Positions 24,068-37,920 of a stretch of 64,000 bases of DNA are shown here, one piece after another. The number at the start of each line of letters is the position of its first letter. Within the stretch, counting starts at the first letter, position 1. The notes beneath the pieces are model-generated. The model had not been told where the DNA came from. It did no database searches and saw only the letters and a list, made by a program, of their open reading frames with translations. The stretch covers positions 487,358 to 551,357 of the forward strand of contig CAKAJK010000006.1 in NCBI GenBank assembly GCA_916610825.1, written 5' to 3'. A program made the position numbers and the translations under genes. The stretch is from Haliclystus octoradiatus (taxonomy: Eukaryota > Cnidaria > Staurozoa > Stauromedusae > Haliclystidae).

Positions 24068-27000
24068 CCGGTCCAAAATGACCGTGAACAATGATAAATC
24101 TCCAAGGAATTTAAAATTCGACAAAATCTGTTCAAAAATTCCGAAAACAATGCTTAACTCCCATAGGAACTTGAAATTACCAAAAACAATGCCTAATTAC
24201 CATGGGAATTCAAAATTAACAATAACAATCCTATATAACCAAAAACAATGCATAATTCCCATAGGAATTCAAAATTAATAAAAACAGTCCAAAATGACCG
24301 TGAACAATGATAAATCCCTATGGGATTTAAAATTCGACAAAATCAGTCCAAAAAGTCCAAAAACAATGCCTAACTCCTATAGGAACTTGTAATGACCAAA
24401 AAAATGCCTAATTCCCATGATAATTCAAATTTGACAACAACAGTAGAAAATGACCGAGAACAATGATAAATTCCCATGCGAATTCAAACTAGACAAAATC
24501 AGTCCTAATTGACCAAAAACAATGACAATGACCTAATTGACAAAAATAGTCCTAAATGACCAAAAACAATGCCTAATTCCCATGAAAATTCAAATTTGAC
24601 AAAAACATTTTAAAATGACCGTGAACAATGATAAATCCCCTTGGGATTTGAAATTCGACAAAATCTGTCCAAAAAATCCAAAAACAATACCTAACTCCCA
24701 TAGGAACTTGAAATGACCAAGAAAAATGCCTAATTCCCATACGAGCTTAAAATGACCAAAAACATTGCCTAATTCCCATAGGAAATAAAAATTAACAATA
24801 ACAGTCCTAAATAACCAAAAACAATGCTTGAATCCCATGGAAAGTCAAAATTAACAATAACAGTCCTAAATAACCAAAAACAATGCCTAATTCCCATGGG
24901 AATTCAAAATTAATAATAACAGTCCTAAATGACCATAAACATTGCCTAATTCCCAAGGGAATTCAGATTTAACAAAAACAGTCCAAAATGACCATGAACA
25001 ATGCCTATTTCCCATAGGATCTCAAAATTACCAAAAACAATGCCTAATTAACATGGGAATTCAAAATTAACAATAACAGTCCTAAATAACCAATAACAAT
25101 GCTTAAATCCCATTGGAATTCAAAATTAACAGTAACAGTCCTAAATAACCAAAAACAATGCCCAATTCCCATGGGAATTCTAAATTAATAAAAACAGTCT
25201 TAAATGACAATAAACAATGCATAATTCCCAAGGGAATTCAGATTCAACAAAAACAGTCCAAAATGACCATGAACAATGCCTATTTCCCATAGGAACTCAA
25301 AATTACCAAAAACAATGCCTAATTACCATGGGAATTCAAAATTATCAATAACAATCCTAAATAACCAAAAACAATGCCTAATTCCCATGGGAATTCAAAA
25401 CTAACAAAAACAGTCCTAAATGACCAAGAACAAGGACTAATTCCTATGACAATTCAAATTTTACAAAGTCAATCCTAAATGACCATAAACAATGCCTAAT
25501 TTCCAAGGGAATTCAGATTTGACAAAAACAGTCCAAAATGACCGAGAACAATGATAAATTCCCATGGGAATTCAAACTAGACAAAATCATTCCTAAATGA
25601 CCAAAAACAATGCTTAATTCCCATAGGAACTTGAAATGACCAAAAACAATGCCTAATTCCCATAGGAATTCAAAATTGATAAAAACAATCCTAAATGACC
25701 AAAAACAATGCCTAATTCCCATAGGAATTCAAATTTGACAAAAACAGACCAAAATGACCGCGAACAATGATAAATCCCTATGGGATTTCAATTTCGACAA
25801 AATCAGTCCAAAAAGTCCAAAAACAATGCTAAATTCCCATAGGAACTTGAAATGATCAAAAATAATGACTAATTCCCATGAGAATTCAAATTTGACAAAA
25901 ACTGTTTAAAATGACCACGAACAATGCCAAACTCCTATAGGAAATAAAAATTAACAATAACAGTCCTAAATAACCAAAAACAATGCCTAAATTCCATGGG
26001 AATTCAAAATTAGTAAAAACAGTCCTAAATGACCAAGAACAATGCCTACTTCCTATGACAATTCAAATTTGACAAAATCAGTCCCAAATGACCATAAACA
26101 ATGCCTAATTCCCAAGGGAATTCAGATTTAACAAAAACAGTCTAAAATGACCATGAACAATGCCTATTTCACATAGGAACTCAAAATTATTAAAATCAAT
26201 GCCTAATTCCCATGGGAATCCAAATTTGACAAAAAAAGTCTAAAATGACCACAAACAATGCCAAACTCCAATAGGAAATAAAAATTAACAATAACAGTCC
26301 TAAATAACGAAAAACAATGTCTAAATCCCATGGGAATTCAAAATTAACAATAACAGTCCTAAATAGTCAAAAACAATGCCTAATTCCCATGGGACTTCAA
26401 AAATAATAAAAACAGGCCAAAATGACCGTGAACAATGATAAATCCCCAAGGGATTTAAAATTCGACAAAATCTGTCCGAGAAGTCCGAAAACAATGCCTA
26501 ACTCCCATAGGAACTTGAAATTACCAAAAACAATGCCTAATTACCATGGGAATTCAAAATTAACAATAACAATCCTAAATAACCAAAAACAATGCCTAAT
26601 TCCCATGGGAATTCAAAATTAACAATAACAGTCCTAAATAACCAAAAACAATGCCTAATTCCAATGGGAATTCAAAATTAATAAAATCAGTCCTAAATGA
26701 CCATAAACAATGCCTAACTCCCAAGGGAATTCAGATTTGACAAAAACAGTCCAAAATGACCGAGAACAATGATAAATTCACATGGGAATTCAAACTAGAC
26801 AAAATCAGTCCTAAATGAACGAAAACAATGCTTAATTCCCATAGGAATTCAAAATTAATAAAAACAGTCCTAAATGACCAAAAACAATGCGTAATTCCCA
26901 TGGGAATTCAAAATTAATAAAATCAGTCCTAAATGACCATAAACAATGCCTAATTCCCAAGGGAATTCAGATTTGACAAAAACAGTCCAAAATGACCGAG

Positions 27001-28668
27001 AACAATGATAAATTCCCATGAGAATTCAAACTAGACAAAATCAGTCCTAAATGAACGAAAACAATGCTTAATTCCCATAGGAACTAGAAATGACCAAAAA
27101 CAATGCCTAATTCCCATAGGAATTCAAATTTGACAAAAACAGTCCAAAATGACCGCGAACATTGATAATTCCCTATGGGATTTCAATTTCGACAAAATCA
27201 GTCCAAAAAGTTCAAAAACAATGCCTATTTCCCATAGGAACTCAAAATTACCAAAAACAATGCCTAATTACCATGGGAATTCAAAATTATCAATAACAAT
27301 CCTAAATAACCAAAAACAATGCCTAATTCCCATGGGAATTCAAAACTAACAAAAACAGTCCTAAATGACCAAGAACAATGACTAATTCCTATGACAATTC
27401 AACTTTTACAAAATCAATCCTAAATGACCATAAACAATGCCTAATTTCCAAGGGAATTCAGATTTGACAAAAACAGTCTAAAATGACCGAGAACAATGAT
27501 AAATTCCCATGGGAATTCAAACTAGACAAAATCATTCCTAAATGACCAAAAACAATGCTTAATTCCCATAGGAACTTGAAATTACCAAAAACAATGCCTA
27601 ATTGCCATAGGAATTCAAAATTAATAAAAACAGTCCTAAATGACCAAAAACAATGCCTAATTCCCATGAGAATTTAAATTTGACAAAAACAGTCCAAAAT
27701 GACCGCGAAAAAGGATAAATCCCCATGGGATTCAATTTCGACAAAATCAGTCCAAAAAGTCCAAAAACAATGCTAAATTCCCATAGGAACTTGAAATGAC
27801 CAAAAACAATGTCTAATTCCCATGAGAATTCAAATTTGACAAAAACAGTCCAAAATGACTGCGAACAATGATAAATCCCTATGGGATTTCAATTTCGACA
27901 AAATCAGTCCAAAAAGTCCAAAAACAATGCTAAATTCCCATAGGAACTTGAAATGATCAAAAACAATGCCTAATTCCCATAGGAATTCAAAATTAATAAA
28001 AACAGTCCTAAATGACCAAAAACAATGCCTAATTCCCATGGGAATCCAAAATTAACAATAACAGTCCTAAATAACCAAAAACAATGTCTAATTCCCATGA
28101 GAATTCAAATTTGACAAAAACAGTACAAAATGACCGCGAACAATGATAAATCCCTATGGGATTTCAATTTCGACAAAATCAGTCCAAAAAGTCCAAAAAC
28201 AATGCTAAATTCTCATAGGAACTTGAAATGACCAAAAACAATGCCTATTTCCCATAGGAACTCAAAATTATTAAAATCAATGCCTAATTCCCATGGGAAT
28301 CCAAAATTAATAAAAACAGTCTTAAATGCCCAAAAACAATGCCTAATTCCCTTGAGAATTCAAATTTGACAAAAAAAGTCTAAAATGACCACAAACAATG
28401 CCAAACTCCCATAGGAAATAAAAATTAACAATAACAGTCCTAAATAACCAAAAACAATGCCTAAATCCCATGGGAATTCAAAATTAACAATAACAGTTCT
28501 AAATAGTCAAAAACAATGCCAAACTCCCATGGGAAATAAAATTAACAATAACAGTCCTAAATAACCAAAAACAATGCCTAAATCCCATGGGAATTCAAAA
28601 TTAACAATAACAGTCCTAAATAGTCAAAAACAATGCCTAATTCCCATGGGACTTCAAAATAAAATAAA
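24068..28668 (+). repeat. HOR unit E, 4,601 bp, compound
   Basis: Begins as a third 2,480-bp copy up to about 25,018. There GGATCTC replaces GGAACTC and the pattern returns to that of units A and B, with a 2,519-bp offset (2,480 plus one 39-mer) at 25,513. A GGCC-marked monomer follows at 26,414. From about 26,670 the unit changes into the 2,795-bp family. Confidence 0.8.
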
Positions 28669-29462
28669 CCGGTCCAAAATGACCGTGAACAATGATAAAT
28701 CTCCAAGGAATTTAAAATTCGACAAAATCTGTCCAAAAATTCCGAAAACAATGCTTAACTCCCATAGGAACTTGAAATTATCAAAAACAATGCCTAATTA
28801 CCATGGGAATTCAAAATTAACAATAACAATCCTATATAACCAAAAACAATGCCTAATTCCCATGGGAATTCAAAATTAATAAAAACAGTTCAAAATGACT
28901 GTGAACAATGATAAATCCCTATGGGATTTAAAATTTGACAAAATCAGTCCAAAAAGTCCAAAAAGAATGCCTAACTTCCATAGGAACTTGTAATGACCAA
29001 AAAAATGCCTAATTCCCATGATAATTCAAATTTGACAACAACAGTCGAAAATGACCGAGAACAATGATAAATTCCCATACGAATTCAAACTAGACAAAAT
29101 CAGTCATAATTTACCAAAAACAATGACAATGACCTAATTGACAAAAATAGTCCTAAATGATCAAAAACAATGCCTAATTCCCATGAAAATTCAAATTTAA
29201 AAAAAAACATTCCTAAATGACCGTGAACAATGATAAATCCCCTTGGGATTTGAAATTCGACAAAATCAGTCCAAAAAATCCAAAAACAATACCTAACTAC
29301 CATAGGAACTTGAAATGACCAAAAACATTGCCTAATTCCCATAGGAAATAAAAATTAACAATAACAGTCCTAAATAACCAAAAACAATGCTTAAATCCCA
29401 TGGAAAGTCAAAATTAACAATAACAGTCCTAAATAACCAAAAACAATGCCTAATTCCCATGG
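26668..29462 (+). repeat. 2,795-bp tandem duplication, first copy
   Basis: Matches 29,463-32,257 at a constant 2,795-bp offset with no indel seen. I noticed one difference inside (AAAAAGAATGCC near 28,961 against AAAAACAATGCC). Unusual shared variants include TGACTGTGAAC (28,895 and 31,690), the run AAATTTAAAAAAAAACATTCC (near 29,191 and 31,986) and GAAAAAGGATAAATCCCC. The edges lie within about 15 bp of GGGAACTCAAAATTAATAAAA, which occurs at both 29,461 and 32,256. Confidence 0.9.
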
Positions 29463-32257
29463 GAACTCAAAATTAATAAAATCAGTCCTAAATGACCATA
29501 AACAATGCCTAACTCCCAAGGGAATTCAGATTTGACAAAAACAGTCCAAAATGACCGAGAACAATGATAAATTCACATGGGAATTCAAACTAGACAAAAT
29601 CAGTCCTAAATGAACGAAAACAATGCTTAATTCCCATAGGAATTCAAAATTAATAAAAACAGTCCTAAATGACCAAAAACAATGCGTAATTCCCATGGGA
29701 ATTCAAAATTAATAAAATCAGTCCTAAATGACCATAAACAATGCCTAATTCCCAAGGGAATTCAGATTTGACAAAAACAGTCCAAAATGACCGAGAACAA
29801 TGATAAATTCCCATGAGAATTCAAACTAGACAAAATCAGTCCTAAATGAACGAAAACAATGCTTAATTCCCATAGGAACTAGAAATGACCAAAAACAATG
29901 CCTAATTCCCATAGGAATTCAAATTTGACAAAAACAGTCCAAAATGACCGCGAACATTGATAATTCCCTATGGGATTTCAATTTCGACAAAATCAGTCCA
30001 AAAAGTTCAAAAACAATGCCTATTTCCCATAGGAACTCAAAATTACCAAAAACAATGCCTAATTACCATGGGAATTCAAAATTATCAATAACAATCCTAA
30101 ATAACCAAAAACAATGCCTAATTCCCATGGGAATTCAAAACTAACAAAAACAGTCCTAAATGACCAAGAACAATGACTAATTCCTATGACAATTCAACTT
30201 TTACAAAATCAATCCTAAATGACCATAAACAATGCCTAATTTCCAAGGGAATTCAGATTTGACAAAAACAGTCTAAAATGACCGAGAACAATGATAAATT
30301 CCCATGGGAATTCAAACTAGACAAAATCATTCCTAAATGACCAAAAACAATGCTTAATTCCCATAGGAACTTGAAATTACCAAAAACAATGCCTAATTGC
30401 CATAGGAATTCAAAATTAATAAAAACAGTCCTAAATGACCAAAAACAATGCCTAATTCCCATGAGAATTTAAATTTGACAAAAACAGTCCAAAATGACCG
30501 CGAAAAAGGATAAATCCCCATGGGATTCAATTTCGACAAAATCAGTCCAAAAAGTCCAAAAACAATGCTAAATTCCCATAGGAACTTGAAATGACCAAAA
30601 ACAATGTCTAATTCCCATGAGAATTCAAATTTGACAAAAACAGTCCAAAATGACTGCGAACAATGATAAATCCCTATGGGATTTCAATTTCGACAAAATC
30701 AGTCCAAAAAGTCCAAAAACAATGCTAAATTCCCATAGGAACTTGAAATGATCAAAAACAATGCCTAATTCCCATAGGAATTCAAAATTAATAAAAACAG
30801 TCCTAAATGACCAAAAACAATGCCTAATTCCCATGGGAATCCAAAATTAACAATAACAGTCCTAAATAACCAAAAACAATGTCTAATTCCCATGAGAATT
30901 CAAATTTGACAAAAACAGTACAAAATGACCGCGAACAATGATAAATCCCTATGGGATTTCAATTTCGACAAAATCAGTCCAAAAAGTCCAAAAACAATGC
31001 TAAATTCTCATAGGAACTTGAAATGACCAAAAACAATGCCTATTTCCCATAGGAACTCAAAATTATTAAAATCAATGCCTAATTCCCATGGGAATCCAAA
31101 ATTAATAAAAACAGTCTTAAATGCCCAAAAACAATGCCTAATTCCCTTGAGAATTCAAATTTGACAAAAAAAGTCTAAAATGACCACAAACAATGCCAAA
31201 CTCCCATAGGAAATAAAAATTAACAATAACAGTCCTAAATAACCAAAAACAATGCCTAAATCCCATGGGAATTCAAAATTAACAATAACAGTTCTAAATA
31301 GTCAAAAACAATGCCAAACTCCCATGGGAAATAAAATTAACAATAACAGTCCTAAATAACCAAAAACAATGCCTAAATCCCATGGGAATTCAAAATTAAC
31401 AATAACAGTCCTAAATAGTCAAAAACAATGCCTAATTCCCATGGGACTTCAAAATAAAATAAACCGGTCCAAAATGACCGTGAACAATGATAAATCTCCA
31501 AGGAATTTAAAATTCGACAAAATCTGTCCAAAAATTCCGAAAACAATGCTTAACTCCCATAGGAACTTGAAATTATCAAAAACAATGCCTAATTACCATG
31601 GGAATTCAAAATTAACAATAACAATCCTATATAACCAAAAACAATGCCTAATTCCCATGGGAATTCAAAATTAATAAAAACAGTTCAAAATGACTGTGAA
31701 CAATGATAAATCCCTATGGGATTTAAAATTTGACAAAATCAGTCCAAAAAGTCCAAAAACAATGCCTAACTTCCATAGGAACTTGTAATGACCAAAAAAA
31801 TGCCTAATTCCCATGATAATTCAAATTTGACAACAACAGTCGAAAATGACCGAGAACAATGATAAATTCCCATACGAATTCAAACTAGACAAAATCAGTC
31901 ATAATTTACCAAAAACAATGACAATGACCTAATTGACAAAAATAGTCCTAAATGATCAAAAACAATGCCTAATTCCCATGAAAATTCAAATTTAAAAAAA
32001 AACATTCCTAAATGACCGTGAACAATGATAAATCCCCTTGGGATTTGAAATTCGACAAAATCAGTCCAAAAAATCCAAAAACAATACCTAACTACCATAG
32101 GAACTTGAAATGACCAAAAACATTGCCTAATTCCCATAGGAAATAAAAATTAACAATAACAGTCCTAAATAACCAAAAACAATGCTTAAATCCCATGGAA
32201 AGTCAAAATTAACAATAACAGTCCTAAATAACCAAAAACAATGCCTAATTCCCATGG
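29463..32257 (+). repeat. 2,795-bp tandem duplication, second copy
   Basis: Second copy of the preceding unit. Its right part, about 30,620-32,255, recurs again at about 35,263-36,898 (offset 4,643 bp), separated from it by the 452/393-bp HOR block. A related, older copy of the same material is at about 300-1,800 (offset roughly 27.2 kb from the first copy). Confidence 0.9.
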
Positions 32258-33947
32258 GAACTCAAAATTAATAAAAACAGTCCTAAATGACCATAAACAA
32301 TGCCTAATTCCCAAGGGAATTCAGATTTAACAAAAACAGTCCAAAATGACCATGAACAATGCCTATTTCCCATAGGATCTCAAAATTACCAAAAACAATG
32401 CCTAATTAACATGGGAATTCAAAATTAACAATAACAGTCCTAAATAACCAATAACAATGCTTAAATCCCATTGGAATTCAAAATTAACAGTAACAGTCCT
32501 AAATAACCAAAAACAATGCCTAATTCTAATGGGAATTCAAAATTAATAAAATCAGTCCTAAATGACCATAAACAATGCCTAACTCCCAAGGGAATTCAGA
32601 TTTGACAAAAACAGTCCAAAATGACCGAGAACAATGATAAATTCCCATGGGAATTCAAACTAGACAAAATCAGTCCTAAATGAACGAAAACAATGCTTAA
32701 TTCCCATAGAAATTCAAAATTAATAAAAACAGTTCTAAATGACCAAAAATAATGCGTAATTCCCATGGGAATTCAAAATTAATAAAATCAGTCCGAAATG
32801 ACCATAAACAATGCCTAATTCCCAAGGGAATTCAGATTTGACAAAAACAGTCCAAAATGACCGAGAACAATGATAAATTCCCATGGGAATTCAAACTAGA
32901 CAAAATCAGTCCTAAATGAACGAAAACAATGCTTAATTCCCATAGGAACTTGAAATGACCAAAAACAATGCCTAATTCCCATAGGAATTCAAATTTGACA
33001 AAAACAGTCCAAAATGACCGCGAACATTGATAAATCCCTATGGGATTTCAATTTCGACAAAATCAGTCCAAAAAGTTCAAAAACAATGCTAAATTCCGAT
33101 AGGAACTTGAAATGACCAAGAAAAATGCCTAATTCCCATACGAGCTTAAAATGACCAAAAACATTGCCTAATTCCCATAGGAAATAAAAATTAACAATAA
33201 CAGTCCTAAATAACCAAAAACAATGCTTAAATCCCATGGAAAGTCAAAATTAACAATAACAGTCCTAAATAACCAAAAACAATGCCTAATTCCCATGGGA
33301 ATTCAAAATTAATAAAAACAGTCCTAAATGACCATAAACAATGCCTAATTCCCAAGGGAATCCAAAATTAACAATAACTGTCCTAAATAACCAAAAACAA
33401 TGTCTAATTCCCATGAAAATTCAAATTTGACAAAAACAGTCCAAAATGACCGCGAACAATGATAAATCCTTATGGGATTTCAATTTCGACAAAATCAGTC
33501 CAAAAAGTCCAAAAACAATGCTAAATTCCCATAGGAACTTGAAATGACCAAAAACAATGCCTAATTCCCATGAGAATTCAAATTTGACAAAAATTGTCCA
33601 AAATGACCACGAACAATGCCTAATTCCCATGGGAATTCAAAATTAATAAAATCAGTCCCAAATGACCATAAACAATGCCTAATTCCCAAGGGAATTCAGA
33701 TTTGACAAAAACAGTCCAAAATGACCGAGAACAATGATAAATTCCCATGGGAATTCAAACTAGACAAAATCAGTCCTAAATGAACGAAAACAATGCTTAA
33801 TTCTCATAGGAACTTGAAATGACCAAAAACAATGCCTAATTCCCATAGGAATTCAAAATTAATAAAAACAGTCCTAAATGACCAAAAACAATGCCTAATT
33901 CCCATGGGAATCCAAAATTAACAATAACAGTCCTAAATAACCAAAAA
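32258..33947 (+). repeat. Mosaic satellite between the 2,795-bp pair and the 452-bp HOR
   Basis: Ordinary monomers. The part 32,260-33,360 resembles 4,140-5,200 and 36,900-37,740, including TTCTAATGGGAATTC near 32,524 and 37,167. The part from 33,398 has one isolated unit related to the 452-bp HOR, starting CAATGTCTAATTCCC, 550 bp upstream of the next. No non-satellite sequence is present. Confidence 0.75.
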
Positions 33948-35519
33948 CAATGTCTAATTCCCATGAAAATTCAAATTTGACAAAAACAGTCCAAAATGAC
34001 CGCGAACAATGATAAATCCCTATGGGATTTCAATTTCGACAAAATCAGTCCAAAAAGTCCAAAAACAATGCTAAATTCCCATAGGAACTTGAAATGATCA
34101 AAAACAATGCCTAATTCCCATAGGAATTCAAAATTAATAAAAACAGTCCTAAATGACCAAAAACAATGCCTAATTCCCATGGGAATCCAAAATTAACAAT
34201 AACAGTCCTAAATAACCAAAAACAATGCTTAAATCCCATGGAAAGTCAAAATTAACAATAACAGTCCTAAATAACCAAAAACAATGCCTAATTCCCATGG
34301 GAATTCAAAATTAATAAAAACAGTCCTAAATGACCATAAACAATGCCTAATTCCCAAGGGAATCCAAAATTAACAATAACAGTCCTAAATAACCAAAAAC
34401 AATGTCTAATTCCCATGAGAATTCAAATTTGACAAAAACAGTCCAAAATGACCGCGAACAATGATAAATCCCTATGGGATTTCAATTTCGACAAAATCAG
34501 TCCAAAAAGTCCAAAAACAATGCTAAATTCCCATAGGAACTTGAAATGATCAAAAACAATGCCTAATTCCCATAGGAATTCAAAATTAATAAAAACAGTC
34601 CTAAATGACCAAAAACAATGCTTAAATCCCATGGAAAGTCAAAATTAACAATAACAGTCCTAAATAACCAAAAACAATGCCTAATTCCCATGGGAATTCA
34701 AAATTAATAAAAACAGTCCTAAATGACCATAAACAATGCCTAATTCCCAAGGGAATCCAAAATTAACAATAACAGTCCTAAATAACCAAAAACAATGTCT
34801 AATTCCCATGAGAATTCAAATTTGACAAAAACAGTCCAAAATGACCGCGAACAATGATAAATCCCTATGGGATTTCAATTTCGACAAAATCAGTCCAAAA
34901 AGTCCAAAAACAATGCTAAATTCCCATAGGAACTTGAAATGATCAAAAACAATGCCTAATTCCCATAGGAATTCAAAATTAATAAAAACAGTCCTAAATG
35001 ACCAAAAACAATGCCTAATTCCCATGGGAATCCAAAATTAACAATAACAGTCCTAAATAACCAAAAACAATGCTTAAATCCCATGGAAAGTCAAAATTAA
35101 CAATAACAGTCCTAAATAACCAAAAACAATGCCTAATTCCCATGGGAATTCAAAATTAATAAAAACAGTCCTAAATGACCATAAACAATGCCTAATTCCC
35201 AAGGGAATCCAAAATTAACAATAACAGTCCTAAATAACCAAAAACAATGTCTAATTCCCATGAGAATTCAAATTTGACAAAAACAGTCCAAAATGACCGC
35301 GAACAATGATAAATCCCTATGGGATTTCAATTTCGACAAAATCAGTCCAAAAAGTCCAAAAACAATGCTAAATTCCCATAGGAACTTGAAATGATCAAAA
35401 ACAATGCCTAATTCCCATAGGAATTCAAAATTAATAAAAACAGTCCTAAATGACCAAAAACAATGCCTAATTCCCATGGGAATCCAAAATTAACAATAAC
35501 AGTCCTAAATAACCAAAAA
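33948..35519 (+). repeat. Clean 8/7-monomer HOR (452 and 393 bp)
   Basis: Units start at CAATGTCTAATTCCC: 33,948-34,399 (452 bp), 34,400-34,792 (393 bp), 34,793-35,244 (452 bp) and 35,245-35,519 (275 bp, partial). The 452-bp unit is seven 59-mers plus one 39-mer; the 393-bp unit lacks the 59-mer ending in GGGAATCC...AACC just before CAATGCTTAAATCCC. The alternation gives an 845-bp secondary period. Sequence identity between units looks nearly complete. Confidence 0.9.
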
Positions 35520-36898
35520 CAATGTCTAATTCCCATGAGAATTCAAATTTGACAAAAACAGTACAAAATGACCGCGAACAATGATAAATCCCTATGGGAT
35601 TTCAATTTCGACAAAATCAGTCCAAAAAGTCCAAAAACAATGCTAAATTCTCATAGGAACTTGAAATGACCAAAAACAATGCCTATTTCCCATAGGAACT
35701 CAAAATTATTAAAATCAATGCCTAATTCCCATGGGAATCCAAAATTAATAAAAACAGTCTTAAATGCCCAAAAACAATGCCTAATTCCCTTGAGAATTCA
35801 AATTTGACAAAAAAAGTCTAAAATGACCACAAACAATGCCAAACTCCCATAGGAAATAAAAATTAACAATAACAGTCCTAAATAACCAAAAACAATGCCT
35901 AAATCCCATGGGAATTCAAAATTAACAATAACAGTTCTAAATAGTCAAAAACAATGCCAAACTCCCATGGGAAATAAAATTAACAATAACAGTCCTAAAT
36001 AACCAAAAACAATGCCTAAATCCCATGGGAATTCAAAATTAACAATAACAGTCCTAAATAGTCAAAAACAATGCCTAATTCCCATGGGACTTCAAAATAA
36101 AATAAACCGGTCCAAAATGACCGTGAACAATGATAAATCTCCAAGGAATTTAAAATTCGACAAAATCTGTCCAAAAATTCCGAAAACAATGCTTAACTCC
36201 CATAGGAACTTGAAATTATCAAAAACAATGCCTAATTACCATGGGAATTCAAAATTAACAATAACAATCCTATATAACCAAAAACAATGCCTAATTCCCA
36301 TGGGAATTCAAAATTAATAAAAACAGTCCAAAATGACCGTGAACAATGATAAATCCCTATGGGATTTAAAATTTGACAAAATCAGTCCAAAAAGTCCAAA
36401 AACAATGCCTAACTTCCATAGGAACTTGTAATGACCAAAAAAATGCCTAATTCCCATGATAATTCAAATTTGACAACAACAGTCGAAAATGACCGAGAAC
36501 AATGATAAATTCCCATACGAATTCAAACTAGACAAAATCAGTCATAATTGACCAAAAACAATGACAATGACCTAATTGACAAAAATAGTCCTAAATGATC
36601 AAAAACAATGCCTAATTCCCATGAAAATTCAAATTTAAAAAAAAACATTCCAAAATGACCGTGAACAATGATAAATCCCCTTGGGATTTGAAATTCGACA
36701 AAATCAGTCCAAAAAATCCAAAAACAATACCTAACTACCATAGGAACTTGAAATGACCAAAAACATTGCCTAATTCCCATAGGAAATAAAAATTAACAAT
36801 AACAGTCCTAAATAACCAAAAACAATGCTTAAATCCCATGGAAAGTCAAAATTAACAATAACAGTCCTAAATAACCAAAAACAATGCCTAATTCCCAT
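35263..36898 (+). repeat. Copy of 30,620-32,255 beyond the 452-bp HOR
   Basis: Offset 4,643 bp throughout, including the AgeI mark (36,107 against 31,464) and the 47-mer neighbourhood. Small differences include CAGTCCAAAATGACC near 36,325, where the 2,795-bp pair has CAGTTCAAAATGACT. The 452-bp HOR block seems to have grown inside this unit. Confidence 0.82.
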
Positions 36899-37740
36899 GG
36901 GAATTCAAAATTAATAAAAACAGTCCTAAATGACCATAAACAATGCCTAATTCCCAAGGGAATTCAGATTTAACAAAAACAGTCCAAAATGACCATGAAC
37001 AATGCCTATTTCCCATAGGATCTCAAAATTACCAAAAACAATGCCTAATTAACATGGGAATTCAAAATTAACAATAACAGTCCTAAATAACCAATAACAA
37101 TGCTTAAATCCCATTGGAATTCAAAATTAACAGTAACAGTCCTAAATAACCAAAAACAATGCCTAATTCTAATGGGAATTCAAAATTAATAAAATCAGTC
37201 CTAAATGACCATAAACAATGCCTAACTCCCAAGGGAATTCAGATTTGACAAAAACAGTCCAAAATGACCGAGAACAATGATAAATTCCCATGGGAATTCA
37301 AACTAGACAAAATCAGTCCTAAATGAACGAAAACAATGCTTAATTCCCATAGGAATTCAAAATTAATAAAAACAGTTCTAAATGACCAAAAATAATGCGT
37401 AATTCCCATGGGAATTCAAAATTAATAAAATCAGTCCGAAATGACCATAAACAATGCCTAATTCCCAAGGGAATTCAGATTTGACAAAAACAGTCCAAAA
37501 TGACCGAGAACAATGATAAATTCCCATGGGAATTCAAACTAGACAAAATCAGTCCTAAATGAACGAAAACAATGCTTAATTCCCATAGGAACTTGAAATG
37601 ACCAAAAACAATGCCTAATTCCCATAGGAATTCAAATTTGACAAAAACAGTCCAAAATGACCGCGAACATTGATAAATCCCTATGGGATTTCAATTTCGA
37701 CAAAATCAGTCCAAAAAGTTCAAAAACAATGCTAAATTCC

Positions 37741-37920
37741 GATAGGAACTTGAAATGACCAAAAACAATGCCTATTTCCCATAGGAACTCAAAATTATTA
37801 AAATCAATGCCTAATTCCCATGGGAATTCAAATTTGACAAAAAAAGTCTAAAATGACCACAAACAATGCCAAACTCCCATAGGAAATAAAAATTAACAAT
37901 AACAGGAACTTGAAATGACC
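37741..37920 (+). repeat. Chimeric, off-register junction
   Basis: Compared with the left copy near 4,961-4,980, this place has 160 extra bases ending in AATTAACAATAACAGGAACTTG. The left side is a GGAAATAAAAATTAACAATAACAG monomer and the right side a CATAGGAACTTG monomer, joined at AG. The extra length is not a sum of 59s and 39s, so one monomer is truncated and the CAATG phase is broken. It looks like end-joining with 2-3 bases of microhomology. Confidence 0.75.

Noticed and set aside
29191-29215. Poly-A run (AAATTTAAAAAAAAACATTCC) as the tail of a retroposed element
   Set aside because: It lies in phase within a 59-mer where sister copies read AAATTTGACAAAAACATTCC; it is a local mutation with a longer A-run, without target-site duplication or element body.
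33948-35519. Regular repeats resembling a CRISPR array
   Set aside because: There are no unique spacers; the sequence between dyads is itself repeated, and the period of 39-59 bp continues for 64 kb with all parts related. No cas genes are present.
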